64,000 bases of DNA from Ignavibacteria bacterium (GTDB taxonomy: Bacteria; Bacteroidota; Ignavibacteria; Tepidaquicellales; Tepidaquicellaceae), in NCBI GenBank assembly GCA_036262055.1, contig DATAJP010000004.1:80575-144574 (forward strand), read 5' to 3'. Position 1 is the stretch's first letter; each line of letters starts with the position of its first letter. The notes under the pieces were generated by a model. The model made no database searches. It was not told the origin of the DNA and saw only the letters and a list, made by a program, of their open reading frames with translations. The position numbers were made by a program, and so were the translations under genes. This document shows positions 1 to 8,532 of the stretch, one piece after another.

Positions 1-1
1 T

Positions 2-301
2 TATAAACTTCCTCTGTGGCTGAGAAATAAATACTGGCATTATGTAAGCAGAAGACCTGAGCTTATAAAAAAATATTTCGGCACTACAGCAATAACGACG
101 CTTCATAACATGGGTGATTCACCTTTACAGGGGATAACCGACAGCATACACACATTTACTTTCGCAATCGGCTCTATACTAAATGAAGATGGGAAAATCT
201 GGTTGAGGTATTCCGCAATGCTTGACCATAACATACTTGATGGTTTGCCTGCAGTAAAATTCGTTGAAGAGTTTAAAACAAAATTATTAACTTCAATTTA
301 A
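2..301 (+). CDS. 2-oxoacid dehydrogenase E2-like acyltransferase, C-terminal end (5' truncated by window)
   Basis: The reading frame is open from the left window edge and ends at a TAA, giving the last 99 residues of a protein whose start lies outside. The segment LDHNILDGLPAVKFVEEFKTKL near the end carries the HxxxDG motif of the catalytic domain of 2-oxoacid dehydrogenase acyltransferases (chloramphenicol-acetyltransferase fold), where the His and Asp act in acyl transfer to CoA. No lipoyl or peripheral-subunit-binding domain can be judged because the N-terminus is missing. The stop overlaps the end of the convergent histidine kinase gene by nine bases. Which complex it serves (pyruvate, oxoglutarate, branched chain) or whether it is a stand-alone relative cannot be told. 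Confidence 0.7.
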   Translation, partial: YKLPLWLRNKYWHYVSRRPELIKKYFGTTAITTLHNMGDSPLQGITDSIHTFTFAIGSILNEDGKIWLRYSAMLDHNILDGLPAVKFVEEFKTKLLTSI

Positions 302-1228
302 AGGAACTGAAAGAGTAACAATAGTTCCCTTTCCGGGGTTTGAGACAATTTCTAAGCCAGCATTTACCAGCCGCGCCCTTTCTTTAATTCCCATTATCCC
401 GAGACTGTTGAACTCTTTGCTTTCATTCATAAAAAATCCTACACCGTTATCAGATACTACAAGATTTAACATGTTATTTTCTTCAAGCAGATAGATTTTC
501 ACCTCTGTTGCTTTAGCATGACGCGCAATGTTGGTCAATGATTCCTGCAAAACCCTGAAAACAACAATTTCTTTTTTCTTATCATATCTGCGTGCTTCAT
601 CCTCATAATCCATTTCGAGTTTTACAGGTATTCCGAATTTCTTTTCAAAATCTTCAGCGTGAGACCTTATCGCATCAAACAATCCGAGCTTCTCAAGTAC
701 TTCAGTTCTTAAGTGTGATGAAATTTTTCGAATGGTTTTAATTGATTCGTCGCTCAGCTTAAGCATATCGGCAAGCTCTGCTTTATATTCATAATATGTT
801 TTCTCATCCATCTTGTCGCTGTTTTTGTTAATCATGCTTCCGAATGCAGAAATCCCCATTTTCAAAGCAGTCAGCTGCTGTCCAAGCTCATCGTGAATCT
901 CCATAGAAATATTCAATCGTTCTTCTTCCCTGACTAAATATAAATTCTCAGTCAGCGCAACAAGTTTTTTGTTCGTTTCCTTAATCTGTTTTTCCGTTTC
1001 ACGCAAATCATATTCAAGCTGATCGCGTTTAATTGAATAACTTTTCATAAGGAAATATAATGTAGCGCTTGTCAGAAGTATAAAAACCCAGCCCTTGAAA
1101 ATCTGCAGCTCTTTAATCGTCTCCTGGTCAGATATTATTGCGAACAATAATGTATCGGAAAAAAAGATCCAGAGAACGCCAAAAATTAAATACACAAGTG
1201 AAATTCTTAAATAGGCAGGAAGTTTCAT
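293..1228 (-). CDS. NarX/DegS-type sensor histidine kinase
   Basis: A 311-residue membrane histidine kinase. Residues about 7-30 and 44-65 are hydrophobic and bracket a short loop; this two-helix module with the GVLWIFFSD and KGWVFILLT signatures is common in front of bacterial kinases. A coiled-coil linker (about 70-100) leads to a HisKA_3 dimerisation domain with the phospho-acceptor in EIHDELGQQLTALKM. The HATPase domain follows, with N-box VLQESLTNIARHA, G1 box DNGVGF and the GIMGIKERA segment. HisKA_3 kinases usually pair with LuxR/NarL-type response regulators; none is seen here. It overlaps the upstream 173-residue gene by four bases (start/stop overlap), so the two are probably co-translated. 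The signal sensed is unknown. Confidence 0.88.
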   Translation of the reverse strand: MKLPAYLRISLVYLIFGVLWIFFSDTLLFAIISDQETIKELQIFKGWVFILLTSATLYFLMKSYSIKRDQLEYDLRETEKQIKETNKKLVALTENLYLVREEERLNISMEIHDELGQQLTALKMGISAFGSMINKNSDKMDEKTYYEYKAELADMLKLSDESIKTIRKISSHLRTEVLEKLGLFDAIRSHAEDFEKKFGIPVKLEMDYEDEARRYDKKKEIVVFRVLQESLTNIARHAKATEVKIYLLEENNMLNLVVSDNGVGFFMNESKEFNSLGIMGIKERARLVNAGLEIVSNPGKGTIVTLSVPLN

Positions 1229-1746
1229 TTAGCAGATAATATTGTTTCTTCTTCTGAGTATGAAACAATAATATACCAATTTAAAAGTATAAGCAAGTAT
1301 AATTCTTCTTTAGGAACACTTTTATAGTTAAAATACACAAACCCGTCAGCACCGCGCTTATTATAATTCGGGACAGTTTGCAAAACAATGTTTTCTTTTT
1401 CGTCGATAAATCCCCACTCGCCGCGCCAGAGATTCAAATTTTTTAGAAAATATTTTTTACCGTTTGAAAGTGAAAGCTCGGACTCACCTGCCCAACTGAA
1501 TTTAAGCACTGCAAAATTTTTTTCATCATTCAATTTCCTTATAGTAACAACCGGTCTGAAAAAACCGCTTCTCTTAAATGTCCATTTGCCTTCTGCCGAG
1601 CTCCCCTCCGCAAGCGTGCCGTTATCTTTTGTCCAGATTAATGAAGCAATGACTTTTCTGTCAGCCGAAAGCTCATAGATACGCTTGTCGGCAATTTTTT
1701 TATACCAGCTGAATTTTTCGGAAAACTCCGATAAAGAATCGCTCAT
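1225..1746 (-). CDS. Conserved-looking hypothetical protein, 173 aa
   Basis: I do not recognise a family with certainty. The protein is soluble, without signal peptide, and appears rich in beta strands: alternating aromatic, charged and glycine residues such as GKWTFKRSGFF, LNLWRGEWGFID and GFVYFNYKS. It ends with a hydrophobic helix-like stretch (LYLLILLNWYIIVSY). That strand pattern followed by a final helix is reminiscent of the tubby/LURP-one fold, but this is a guess from pattern only. The gene starts with ATG and its end overlaps the start of the downstream histidine kinase by four bases, suggesting translational coupling and perhaps an accessory role to the kinase. Another start further upstream is unlikely because the preceding 170 bases are AT-rich and non-coding. 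Confidence 0.6.
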   Translation of the reverse strand: MSDSLSEFSEKFSWYKKIADKRIYELSADRKVIASLIWTKDNGTLAEGSSAEGKWTFKRSGFFRPVVTIRKLNDEKNFAVLKFSWAGESELSLSNGKKYFLKNLNLWRGEWGFIDEKENIVLQTVPNYNKRGADGFVYFNYKSVPKEELYLLILLNWYIIVSYSEEETILSAK

Positions 1747-1918
1747 TAGATTATGGACTGTGTGTAAGTATTTGTGTATATCCCCATAAAAGCTTTGAGA
1801 GGTAATTCAAAATAAAACTAATTTTATTAAAATTAAACTAAAAGATTCAGGTTTTTGAAAATTTAACATTGACAAATATGACTATTATATTTAAGTTTAA
1901 ATTAATCGCCAAAAAGAA

Positions 1919-4069
1919 ATGGTAAGAAAAGCCATATATTTTCTTATTTTTTTATCATTATTTCTCTCACCGAACAAATCTGCTTATGCCCAAGCCGGCT
2001 GGTATTGGCAAAATCCACGTCCTCAAGGCAATCAATTATTTTCTATTGCATCATTAAATGAAACCAAAGCAATTGCTGTTGGTGGAGGTGGTGCTTACAT
2101 TGAAACAACAAATTCCGGAGAAAAATGGATTAATAAAAATGTTAATAATGTCCTAACTACTAAAAATGTAACTTTTATAAATGGTGAAACAGGATTTTTA
2201 TTTAGAGATGACAATAAATTATTAAAAACTACTAATGGCGGTAACAATTGGTATGTTGTATTTGAAAACGGAAATAATATAAGATCAATAAAATTTATTA
2301 ATAATGATATTGGATTATTTTTAGATGGAAATTATTCAATTTATAAGACTACCAGTGGAGGCAATAATTGGTTTTTATTTGCAGCTTTTACGAGCCCACA
2401 AATAACTTATCTTTATGATATTGCTTTTTTAAATGAAAACGTAATAAAGTGTTTAGGAAAACGGGATGCATTTATAGGATATACACAAGGTATAATGCAA
2501 ACTTCTAATGGTGGATTAAATTGGTCTTATGTTAGCGCATCTATTCCATCTTCTTATTGGAATAATATTCATTTTGTAAATTCTCAAACAGGATTTATTT
2601 CAGGACGAGGAGGTGTAGTATCTAAAACAACCAATTCAGGTAACACTTGGGTTACACTAAATACTGGTCTGAATTCTGAGTATGATTTGAAAAAAATATT
2701 GTTTTATAATGAAAGAATTGGAATTGTGAAATCGGATAATACCCGAGGAATTTTGTTTACAACAAATTCAGGTAATAATTGGCAATTTGTAAGCATTGCT
2801 ATAGATGATTTTTGTTATATGGATTCGACTACTTTAATAGCAACCGGACATTTAGGTGCAATATATAAATCTACAAATTCAGGTTTAAATTGGATTAGTA
2901 AGTTAAACAGTATCACCTCTACTAGATTAATTACTTCATATTGTTTTTCAGATAAAATTTTTTATGTAGGTGGAGTTGATGGTGTAATTGTTAAAACAAC
3001 AAACGGAGGAAGTTCCTGGTTTAAACAGGAAAGCGGATTATCAGATAATAGGCTAGGAACTCCAAGCACTGTATGCGGAATACATTTTGTAAATGAAAAC
3101 ACGGGTATGGCATTGACTCATACTCACATTTTAAAAACTACAAATGGTGGTTCTAATTGGAACATTATAATAAGTAATGATAGCGCTTCTTTTAAGTCTA
3201 TTTATATGATTAACGAAAATGATGCTTTTTTAATTGGAAGTAATGGGGTATTTTCAAAAACTACCAATGGGGGTACTAATTGGACTCAAGTAATACAAAA
3301 TAATAGAGATTATGTGAGTATTACTTTTGCAAATAAATCAACCGGATATATTCTGGCTTCTCCTTCAATTATTTACAAAACAACAAATTCAGGCATGCAA
3401 TGGACAGAACAATCGGGATTTGCAGGGAATAATATTTATTTTTTAAATGAAAATACGGGATTTATTCTTGATCCATATGGTCCTATTTATAGAACAACTA
3501 ATGGTAGTATAAATTGGGAAACTATACAATTAAACACAGGAAGTATTCTGAACGATTTAACATTTACAAATGAAAAAACAGGCTATATAGTTGGGCATTT
3601 ATCTACAGTTTTATTAAAAACTACAAATGGCGGTTTAAATTGGAATCTAGAACCTACAGGTTTACATTATGATGCTGGTTGGTTATGGGGAATTTCAAGT
3701 TATGGCGGGAATGCAATATTTGTTGGTGAAAATGGAATAATAAAAAGTACTGATTCAAATACTTCTGTTTTCATAAATACTAATTCACATAGCAACACGA
3801 CATATCACTATTCCCTTCATCAAAATTACCCCAATCCGTTTAACCCTACCACAAAGATTAATTTTGAAATTCCGAAATCAGGATATGTCACTCTAATAGT
3901 TTACGATTTGCTTGGAAGAGAAATGACAAGATTAATAAATAATGAATTTAGAAATTCCGGAGTTTATGAAGCAATATTTGACGGCTCAAATTTTGCCAGT
4001 TGTGTATATTTTTATCAACTAATTGCAGGAGAATCAGTTTATACCAAAAAAATGCTTTTGATAAAATAA
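1919..4069 (+). CDS. Secreted YCF48/BNR-repeat beta-propeller protein with T9SS sorting domain
   Basis: A 716-residue exported protein. Residues 1-25 form a signal peptide ending ...SAYAQ. The body holds about thirteen repeats with the core KTTNGGxxW (variants TTNSGNTW, STNSGLNW, TSNGGLNW), each about 40-50 residues apart. This is the pattern of the photosystem II assembly factor YCF48-like/BNR propeller and predicts one or two beta-propellers. Residues about 625-716 are a type IX secretion C-terminal domain: HQNYPNPFNPTTKINFEIP, then VYDLLGREM and a terminal KKMLLIK. It is therefore expected to reach the cell surface. It stands alone between a divergent gene pair and a Usp gene. The DNA is visibly more AT-rich than its neighbours, with many AAT/AAA codons. 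Ligand or function is unknown; a link to photosynthesis should not be read from the repeat name. Confidence 0.85.
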   Translation: MVRKAIYFLIFLSLFLSPNKSAYAQAGWYWQNPRPQGNQLFSIASLNETKAIAVGGGGAYIETTNSGEKWINKNVNNVLTTKNVTFINGETGFLFRDDNKLLKTTNGGNNWYVVFENGNNIRSIKFINNDIGLFLDGNYSIYKTTSGGNNWFLFAAFTSPQITYLYDIAFLNENVIKCLGKRDAFIGYTQGIMQTSNGGLNWSYVSASIPSSYWNNIHFVNSQTGFISGRGGVVSKTTNSGNTWVTLNTGLNSEYDLKKILFYNERIGIVKSDNTRGILFTTNSGNNWQFVSIAIDDFCYMDSTTLIATGHLGAIYKSTNSGLNWISKLNSITSTRLITSYCFSDKIFYVGGVDGVIVKTTNGGSSWFKQESGLSDNRLGTPSTVCGIHFVNENTGMALTHTHILKTTNGGSNWNIIISNDSASFKSIYMINENDAFLIGSNGVFSKTTNGGTNWTQVIQNNRDYVSITFANKSTGYILASPSIIYKTTNSGMQWTEQSGFAGNNIYFLNENTGFILDPYGPIYRTTNGSINWETIQLNTGSILNDLTFTNEKTGYIVGHLSTVLLKTTNGGLNWNLEPTGLHYDAGWLWGISSYGGNAIFVGENGIIKSTDSNTSVFINTNSHSNTTYHYSLHQNYPNPFNPTTKINFEIPKSGYVTLIVYDLLGREMTRLINNEFRNSGVYEAIFDGSNFASCVYFYQLIAGESVYTKKMLLIK

Positions 4070-4165
4070 TTTTCATTTAATAGTCTTTTCCATCCTCTTT
4101 TTCATCCCCAAATATTAGATTTAATCTTTCTATATATATGTTTATTTTAATACATACTCAAAATT

Positions 4166-5008
4166 ATGAAAAAAATACTATTTCCAACGGATTTTTCAGA
4201 GGCTTCTTTAAACTCAAAGAGTTATGCAATAGAAATTGCAAAACGCTCGGGGGCACAGGTTTATCTCTTAAATGTATATAATGTAACCATTTATGACCCA
4301 AATATGCCTGCGGAATTGGTTATGGAAACTATGAACGAAGCTCAGAAATTTGCAAAGGAAAATCTTGATTCATTGAGTAAGGAATTTGTATCCCAAAAGT
4401 ATTCAAATGGTAAAAATCTTGACGTCAGCGTTGTTTATAAGCAGGGATTGGTGAGCGATGAAATAGAAGTATTTTGTGAAGAAAATAATATTGATTTGAT
4501 AGTAATGGGTACAACCGGTGAAAGCGGATTGCTTGATAAAATTCTCGGAAGCAATACCGCATCAGTTCTTGAAAAAGTTAAATGCCCTGTCCTTGCTGTT
4601 CCTGCAAAGGCAAATTTTAAAAATATTCAGAATGTTGTTTATGCTTCCAACTTAACTGATGATGACACAAAAGAAGTTATGCAATTAAAAGACTTTCTTC
4701 AGTTGTTTGATGCTCAATTGACTTACCTTCACGTTTGTGATGAAGATGATAAACCTCTTCAGAATGAAAAAGATACAATATTTGACGGGCTCAAAAAAGA
4801 AATCGGTTATGATAAAATAACTCTTCAGTATACTGACGGAACCGATGTGGAAAAAGGTATTGAAGATTATATAAACTCTCACCCTGTTGACATTCTTGTA
4901 ATGGCAATTCACAAAAGAAATTTCTTCGAGAAAATTTTCAAAAGAAGCTTAACAAAGGAAATGGTTTATCATTCTCAAATTCCTCTTTATGCTTTACACA
5001 TTAAATAA
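4166..5008 (+). CDS. Tandem-domain universal stress protein (UspA family)
   Basis: A 280-residue cytoplasmic protein with two Usp domains. The first (1-150) opens with ILFPTDFSEAS and carries the ATP-binding signature G-2x-G-9x-G-S in MGTTGESGLLDKILGSNT, so it should bind ATP. The second (about 155-280) keeps the fold markers (NVVYASNLTDDD, DILVMAIHKRN) but lacks the glycine-rich motif, so it probably does not. Tandem Usp proteins with one active half are common in Bacteroidota and relatives and are associated with stress or starvation survival. The gene stands 24 bases upstream of polA in the same direction and may share its transcript. The start ATG is the first in frame and gives a standard N-terminus. 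Confidence 0.92.
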   Translation: MKKILFPTDFSEASLNSKSYAIEIAKRSGAQVYLLNVYNVTIYDPNMPAELVMETMNEAQKFAKENLDSLSKEFVSQKYSNGKNLDVSVVYKQGLVSDEIEVFCEENNIDLIVMGTTGESGLLDKILGSNTASVLEKVKCPVLAVPAKANFKNIQNVVYASNLTDDDTKEVMQLKDFLQLFDAQLTYLHVCDEDDKPLQNEKDTIFDGLKKEIGYDKITLQYTDGTDVEKGIEDYINSHPVDILVMAIHKRNFFEKIFKRSLTKEMVYHSQIPLYALHIK

Positions 5009-5032
5009 CCTGCCGCAACCATAATAAATTAG

Positions 5033-7912
5033 ATGACACAAAAATTATTTCTCTTTGATGCTATGGCAATGATTTACAGGGCTTACTTTGCTCTGATTGG
5101 CAGTCCTATGATTAACTCAAAGGGAAAAAACGTTTCCGCAATTTATGGTTTTATAAATTCCATTGTAAAAATCATTGAAGATGAAGACCCTAATTATATT
5201 GCAATTTGTTCCGATACCGAAAAGCCGACATTCAGACACAAAATGTTCCCGCAATATAAAGCGCAGCGGATGGAGATTCCTACCGATATGCCGTGGCAGA
5301 TTGAAAAAATAAAAGATGTCATCAAAGCAATGGGCATTCCTCTGCTGACCGTTGACGGATATGAAGCTGATGATATAATCGGAACACTTGTTAAGCGCGC
5401 CGAAAAGGAAAAAGTTTTAAGTTATATGGTTACACCTGATAAGGATTTTATGCAGCTTGTAACCGACAAAATATTTTTATACAAGCCCGCGCGGGTTGCT
5501 TTCGGACAAAGGAAGGATGTTGAGATAGTTGATATTGCCGGCGTGAGAACAAAATTTGGGATTACCGATTGCCATCAGGTAATCGATATGTTAGGGTTAA
5601 TGGGTGATACATCGGATAATGTGCCCGGCGTGAAAGGCATAGGCGAGAAAACCGCAATGGCATTGATTCAGGAGTTCGGCTCAATTGAGAATATTTATAA
5701 GAACATCGACCGGATTTCAAAGCCAAAGCTGAAAGAAAATCTTCTTGAAAACAAAGAGATGGCTTTTCTTTGCAGAAAGCTTGTAACTATCGACACAAAC
5801 GCTCCGGTAAAAATCGATTTTCATACTCTCAAACGCCGCGATATTGACCAGAATAAGTTTCTTGAGCTTTTGACCGAATTTGAATTTAAGTCACTCATTA
5901 AAAAATTCTCGGGACAAACTGCAAAGGCACAAAAAAAAGCTGCCTCGGAAGAACCTGAAGTTACAATTAAAGGACAGAAAATTGAAAAAGTTGGGACAAT
6001 AAAAGTTGACATAAAAGAACAGCCAAAGATTCATAACACGATTAAGAATACCCATCATGATTATTATACGATTAAAAATGTTGATGAATTGAAACGAATG
6101 ATAAAAAAACTCAGCTCTGAACCGGTTGTTTGCTTTGATACTGAAACTGATAATCCCGATGCAACACAGGCGAACATCGTTGGAATGTCTTTTGCATACA
6201 AAGAACACGAAGCTTATTACGTTCCTGTTTACGGCAACATAAAACGAAGCAGAACGGAAGCGTCGCTGTTTGATGCACCCGCATCTACAAAAGATAAACC
6301 CGTTGAAAAAATCGGAATTGAAATTAATGAAGCGCTTAAATTAATCAAGCCGTTCCTTGAAGATAAAAAAATAAAATTCATCGGACAGAATATTAAGTAT
6401 GACTACATTGCGATGAAGTATTACGGCATTGAAATCGCAAATATGGATTTTGATACTTTAATCGGAGCATTTATATTGAGACCTGAAGGAGCGCATGATA
6501 TGGACAGTTTAGCGGAGAAATACCTGAATTACTCCCCCATTCCGATAACCGATTTAATCGGTAGCGGTAAGAACCAGATTACAATGGACAAGGTTGATGT
6601 CGAGAAAGCAAGCGAATATGCCTCCGAAGATGCCGATGTTACTTTACAGCTCTATCACAGAATAAAATATGAACTTGAAAAAAATAATCTCGTAAAGGTT
6701 TGCACCGAAGTCGAATTTCCTCTCATAAAAGTTCTTGGTGACATGGAATCCCAAGGTGTAAAAATCGATGAGAAAATTTTAGGGCAGCTTGACAAAGAGA
6801 TTGTTAAATCTGCAGCGAAATATGAAGATGAAATTTATAAAGCAGCAGGAGACAGGTTTAATATAAATTCTCCAAAACAATTAGCAGAAATTTTGTATGG
6901 AAAGCTGAAATTAAATCCTTCGAGGAAAACAAAAACAGGATTTTCTACCGATGTAAAGGTTCTTGAAGAGCTGCGGTATCAGCATCCGATTGCAGGACTC
7001 CTTGTCGAATACAGAACACTCACAAAATTAAAATCCACCTATATAGAAGGATTAACTAAAGCAATCAATCCGAGAACGGGAAAGGTTCATACCTGCTTCA
7101 GCCAGACTGTTGCCGCAACAGGACGTCTCTCAAGTGTTAATCCGAATTTGCAAAATATTCCCATAAGAACAGACATAGGCAGAAGCTTACGAAAAGCATT
7201 TGTTCCTTCACAAAAAGGACAAAAAATAATGTCAGCTGATTACTCACAGATTGAGCTTCGCATTATGGCTCACTATGCAGATGATGATAACATGATAAAT
7301 GCTTTCAAGCGTGGACATGACATACATACAGAAACATCTATGAGGGTTTTCAATTGCGAAAAGAAAGATGTTACGCCTAACATGCGGCGTAAGGCAAAAG
7401 AAGTTAACTTCGGAATTATATACGGCATTGGAGCGTTCGGTCTTGCAAGCCGGCTTGAAATTAAAAATACGGAAGCAAAAGATATTATCGAAAGATATTT
7501 CAGAGAATATCCGAAAGTTCGTGATTACATGGAGCGCACGAAAAAATTCGCGCGTGACCACGGATATGTTGAATCGTTATTGGGAAGACGGCGTTATCTG
7601 TCCCAGATAAACAATCAAAATGCAGCAGCAAGAGCTGAAGACGAGCGCGCAGCAATCAATATGCCTATTCAGGGAACTGCCGCCGATATGATTAAAATGG
7701 CGATGATAAAAATAGATGAAGCATTCGCAAAGCATAAATTAAAATCAAAAATGCTTTTGCAGGTGCATGATGAGCTTGTCTTTGAAGTTTATGACAATGA
7801 AATGGAAAAAGTGAAGGACATCGTTACACGAAATATGCGGAACGCAATTAAGCTGAACGTTCCGATTGAAGTCGAGGTTGGTGTCGGAGCAAACTGGTAC
7901 GAAGCACATTAG
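5033..7912 (+). CDS. polA: DNA polymerase I
   Basis: A 959-residue full-length family A polymerase for Okazaki-fragment processing and repair synthesis. Residues 1-290 are the 5'-3' exonuclease/flap domain (LFLFDAMAMIYRAYFAL, DGYEADDIIGTL, GDTSDNVPGVKGIGEKTA). Residues about 345-560 are the 3'-5' exonuclease and appear active: DTETD (Exo I, about 367), GQNIKYDYIAM (Exo II) and YASEDADVTLQLY (Exo III). The polymerase domain has motif A SADYSQIELRIMAHY (about 733), motif B RRKAKEVNFGIIYG (about 784) and motif C QVHDELVFE (about 910). A lysine- and glutamate-rich linker lies near 295-340. It follows the Usp gene closely and is followed by an octamer repeat array. Confidence 0.98.
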   Translation: MTQKLFLFDAMAMIYRAYFALIGSPMINSKGKNVSAIYGFINSIVKIIEDEDPNYIAICSDTEKPTFRHKMFPQYKAQRMEIPTDMPWQIEKIKDVIKAMGIPLLTVDGYEADDIIGTLVKRAEKEKVLSYMVTPDKDFMQLVTDKIFLYKPARVAFGQRKDVEIVDIAGVRTKFGITDCHQVIDMLGLMGDTSDNVPGVKGIGEKTAMALIQEFGSIENIYKNIDRISKPKLKENLLENKEMAFLCRKLVTIDTNAPVKIDFHTLKRRDIDQNKFLELLTEFEFKSLIKKFSGQTAKAQKKAASEEPEVTIKGQKIEKVGTIKVDIKEQPKIHNTIKNTHHDYYTIKNVDELKRMIKKLSSEPVVCFDTETDNPDATQANIVGMSFAYKEHEAYYVPVYGNIKRSRTEASLFDAPASTKDKPVEKIGIEINEALKLIKPFLEDKKIKFIGQNIKYDYIAMKYYGIEIANMDFDTLIGAFILRPEGAHDMDSLAEKYLNYSPIPITDLIGSGKNQITMDKVDVEKASEYASEDADVTLQLYHRIKYELEKNNLVKVCTEVEFPLIKVLGDMESQGVKIDEKILGQLDKEIVKSAAKYEDEIYKAAGDRFNINSPKQLAEILYGKLKLNPSRKTKTGFSTDVKVLEELRYQHPIAGLLVEYRTLTKLKSTYIEGLTKAINPRTGKVHTCFSQTVAATGRLSSVNPNLQNIPIRTDIGRSLRKAFVPSQKGQKIMSADYSQIELRIMAHYADDDNMINAFKRGHDIHTETSMRVFNCEKKDVTPNMRRKAKEVNFGIIYGIGAFGLASRLEIKNTEAKDIIERYFREYPKVRDYMERTKKFARDHGYVESLLGRRRYLSQINNQNAAARAEDERAAINMPIQGTAADMIKMAMIKIDEAFAKHKLKSKMLLQVHDELVFEVYDNEMEKVKDIVTRNMRNAIKLNVPIEVEVGVGANWYEAH

Positions 7913-7913
7913 C

Positions 7914-7985
7914 AAGTTGTGAAGTTGTGAAATGGTGAAGGGGTGAATTAAAACTTCACAAATTCGCAACTTCACTATTTCACCA
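7914..7985. repeat. Octamer array forming an inverted repeat
   Basis: Nine consecutive 8-bp units fill the polA-Nudix gap. Four units of the type AAGTTGTG/AAATGGTG are followed by an AT spacer unit. Four units of the reverse-complement type (CTTCACAA, CTTCACTA, TTTCACCA) then follow, so the whole block can fold into an imperfect hairpin. Similar 7- or 8-bp arrays recur at about 11271, 49472 and 51974. Confidence 0.7.
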
Positions 7986-7995
7986 TTTAAAATTT

Positions 7996-8463
7996 ATGGC
8001 GAAAGTTGAAATAAAATACGTGGAAGTTTATGTCATCAGAAAGTTTCCTAATAATGAAACAAGATTTTTAGTTTTAAAGCGAAGTGATAACTCTAAAAAA
8101 CTTCCCGGTAAATGGCAGGTGGTTACCGGAAAAATTGACGGAAACGAAAAAGCTTACGAAGCGGCGTTGAGAGAACTAAAAGAAGAAACAGGATTATCAC
8201 CAATATATTTTGCTTCTTTGCAAAACGTTACGACTGTTTATGACCATAATGAAGATTCCGTTTTAGCAATTCCATTGTTCTTAGCGGAAACTGATAGCGA
8301 CAATGTGCAGTTATCAAATGAGCATTCGGAATTTGCGTGGCTTTCATTTGAACGCGCAGCAGGAAGAGTTCATTGGCTGAATCAGGGCGAAAACATAATC
8401 AAAGCAAACGATTTTCTAAACGATCCTGATTTGTTCTCAACGTTAGAAGAAATAAAGTTATAA
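7996..8463 (+). CDS. Nudix hydrolase
   Basis: A 155-residue soluble Nudix enzyme. The Nudix box is complete: starting at GKIDGNEKAYEAALRELKEE, it fits GX5EX7REUXEEXGU exactly, so metal-dependent pyrophosphate hydrolysis of a nucleoside diphosphate-linked substrate is expected. The N-terminal strand pattern KYVEVYVIRKFPNNETRFLVLKR, with GKWQVVTG before the box, resembles dATP/dihydroneopterin-triphosphate pyrophosphatases (NudB-like), but the substrate cannot be assigned from sequence. It follows polA across a repeat array and precedes hldD; it may be house-cleaning of oxidised or non-canonical nucleotides. A palindromic repeat lies directly after its stop. Confidence 0.9.
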   Translation: MAKVEIKYVEVYVIRKFPNNETRFLVLKRSDNSKKLPGKWQVVTGKIDGNEKAYEAALRELKEETGLSPIYFASLQNVTTVYDHNEDSVLAIPLFLAETDSDNVQLSNEHSEFAWLSFERAAGRVHWLNQGENIIKANDFLNDPDLFSTLEEIKL

Positions 8464-8473
8464 AATTTTTGAA

Positions 8474-8499
8474 GTCATTCCCGCGGAAACGGGAATCCC
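8474..8499. repeat. REP-like palindrome, copy 1
   Basis: GTCATTCCCG and CGGGAATCCC arms around a short GAAA-like loop, between the Nudix gene and hldD. It is one of six copies of the same intergenic element in this window (see 21643, 45184, 45323, 49417, 58667). Confidence 0.75.
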
Positions 8500-8532
8500 A
8501 GTTTTGAAATTATTATTATTAAGGAGATATAA

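Noticed and set aside
1388..1678. Open frame of 96 codons on the plus strand
   Set aside because: Antisense to the 173-residue gene, composition is a mirror of it (rich in Phe/Ser), no family signal or ribosome-binding site.
1869..1900. TTGACA followed by TATATT upstream of the YCF48 protein as a sigma-70 promoter
   Set aside because: Spacing is about 11 bases, or there is no good -10 at 17 bases; AT-rich background makes such matches likely by chance.
1919..4069. YCF48-like repeats taken as a photosystem II assembly factor or sialidase
   Set aside because: The protein is a secreted T9SS cargo; no catalytic sialidase residues or photosynthesis genes are present. The repeat only indicates a propeller fold.
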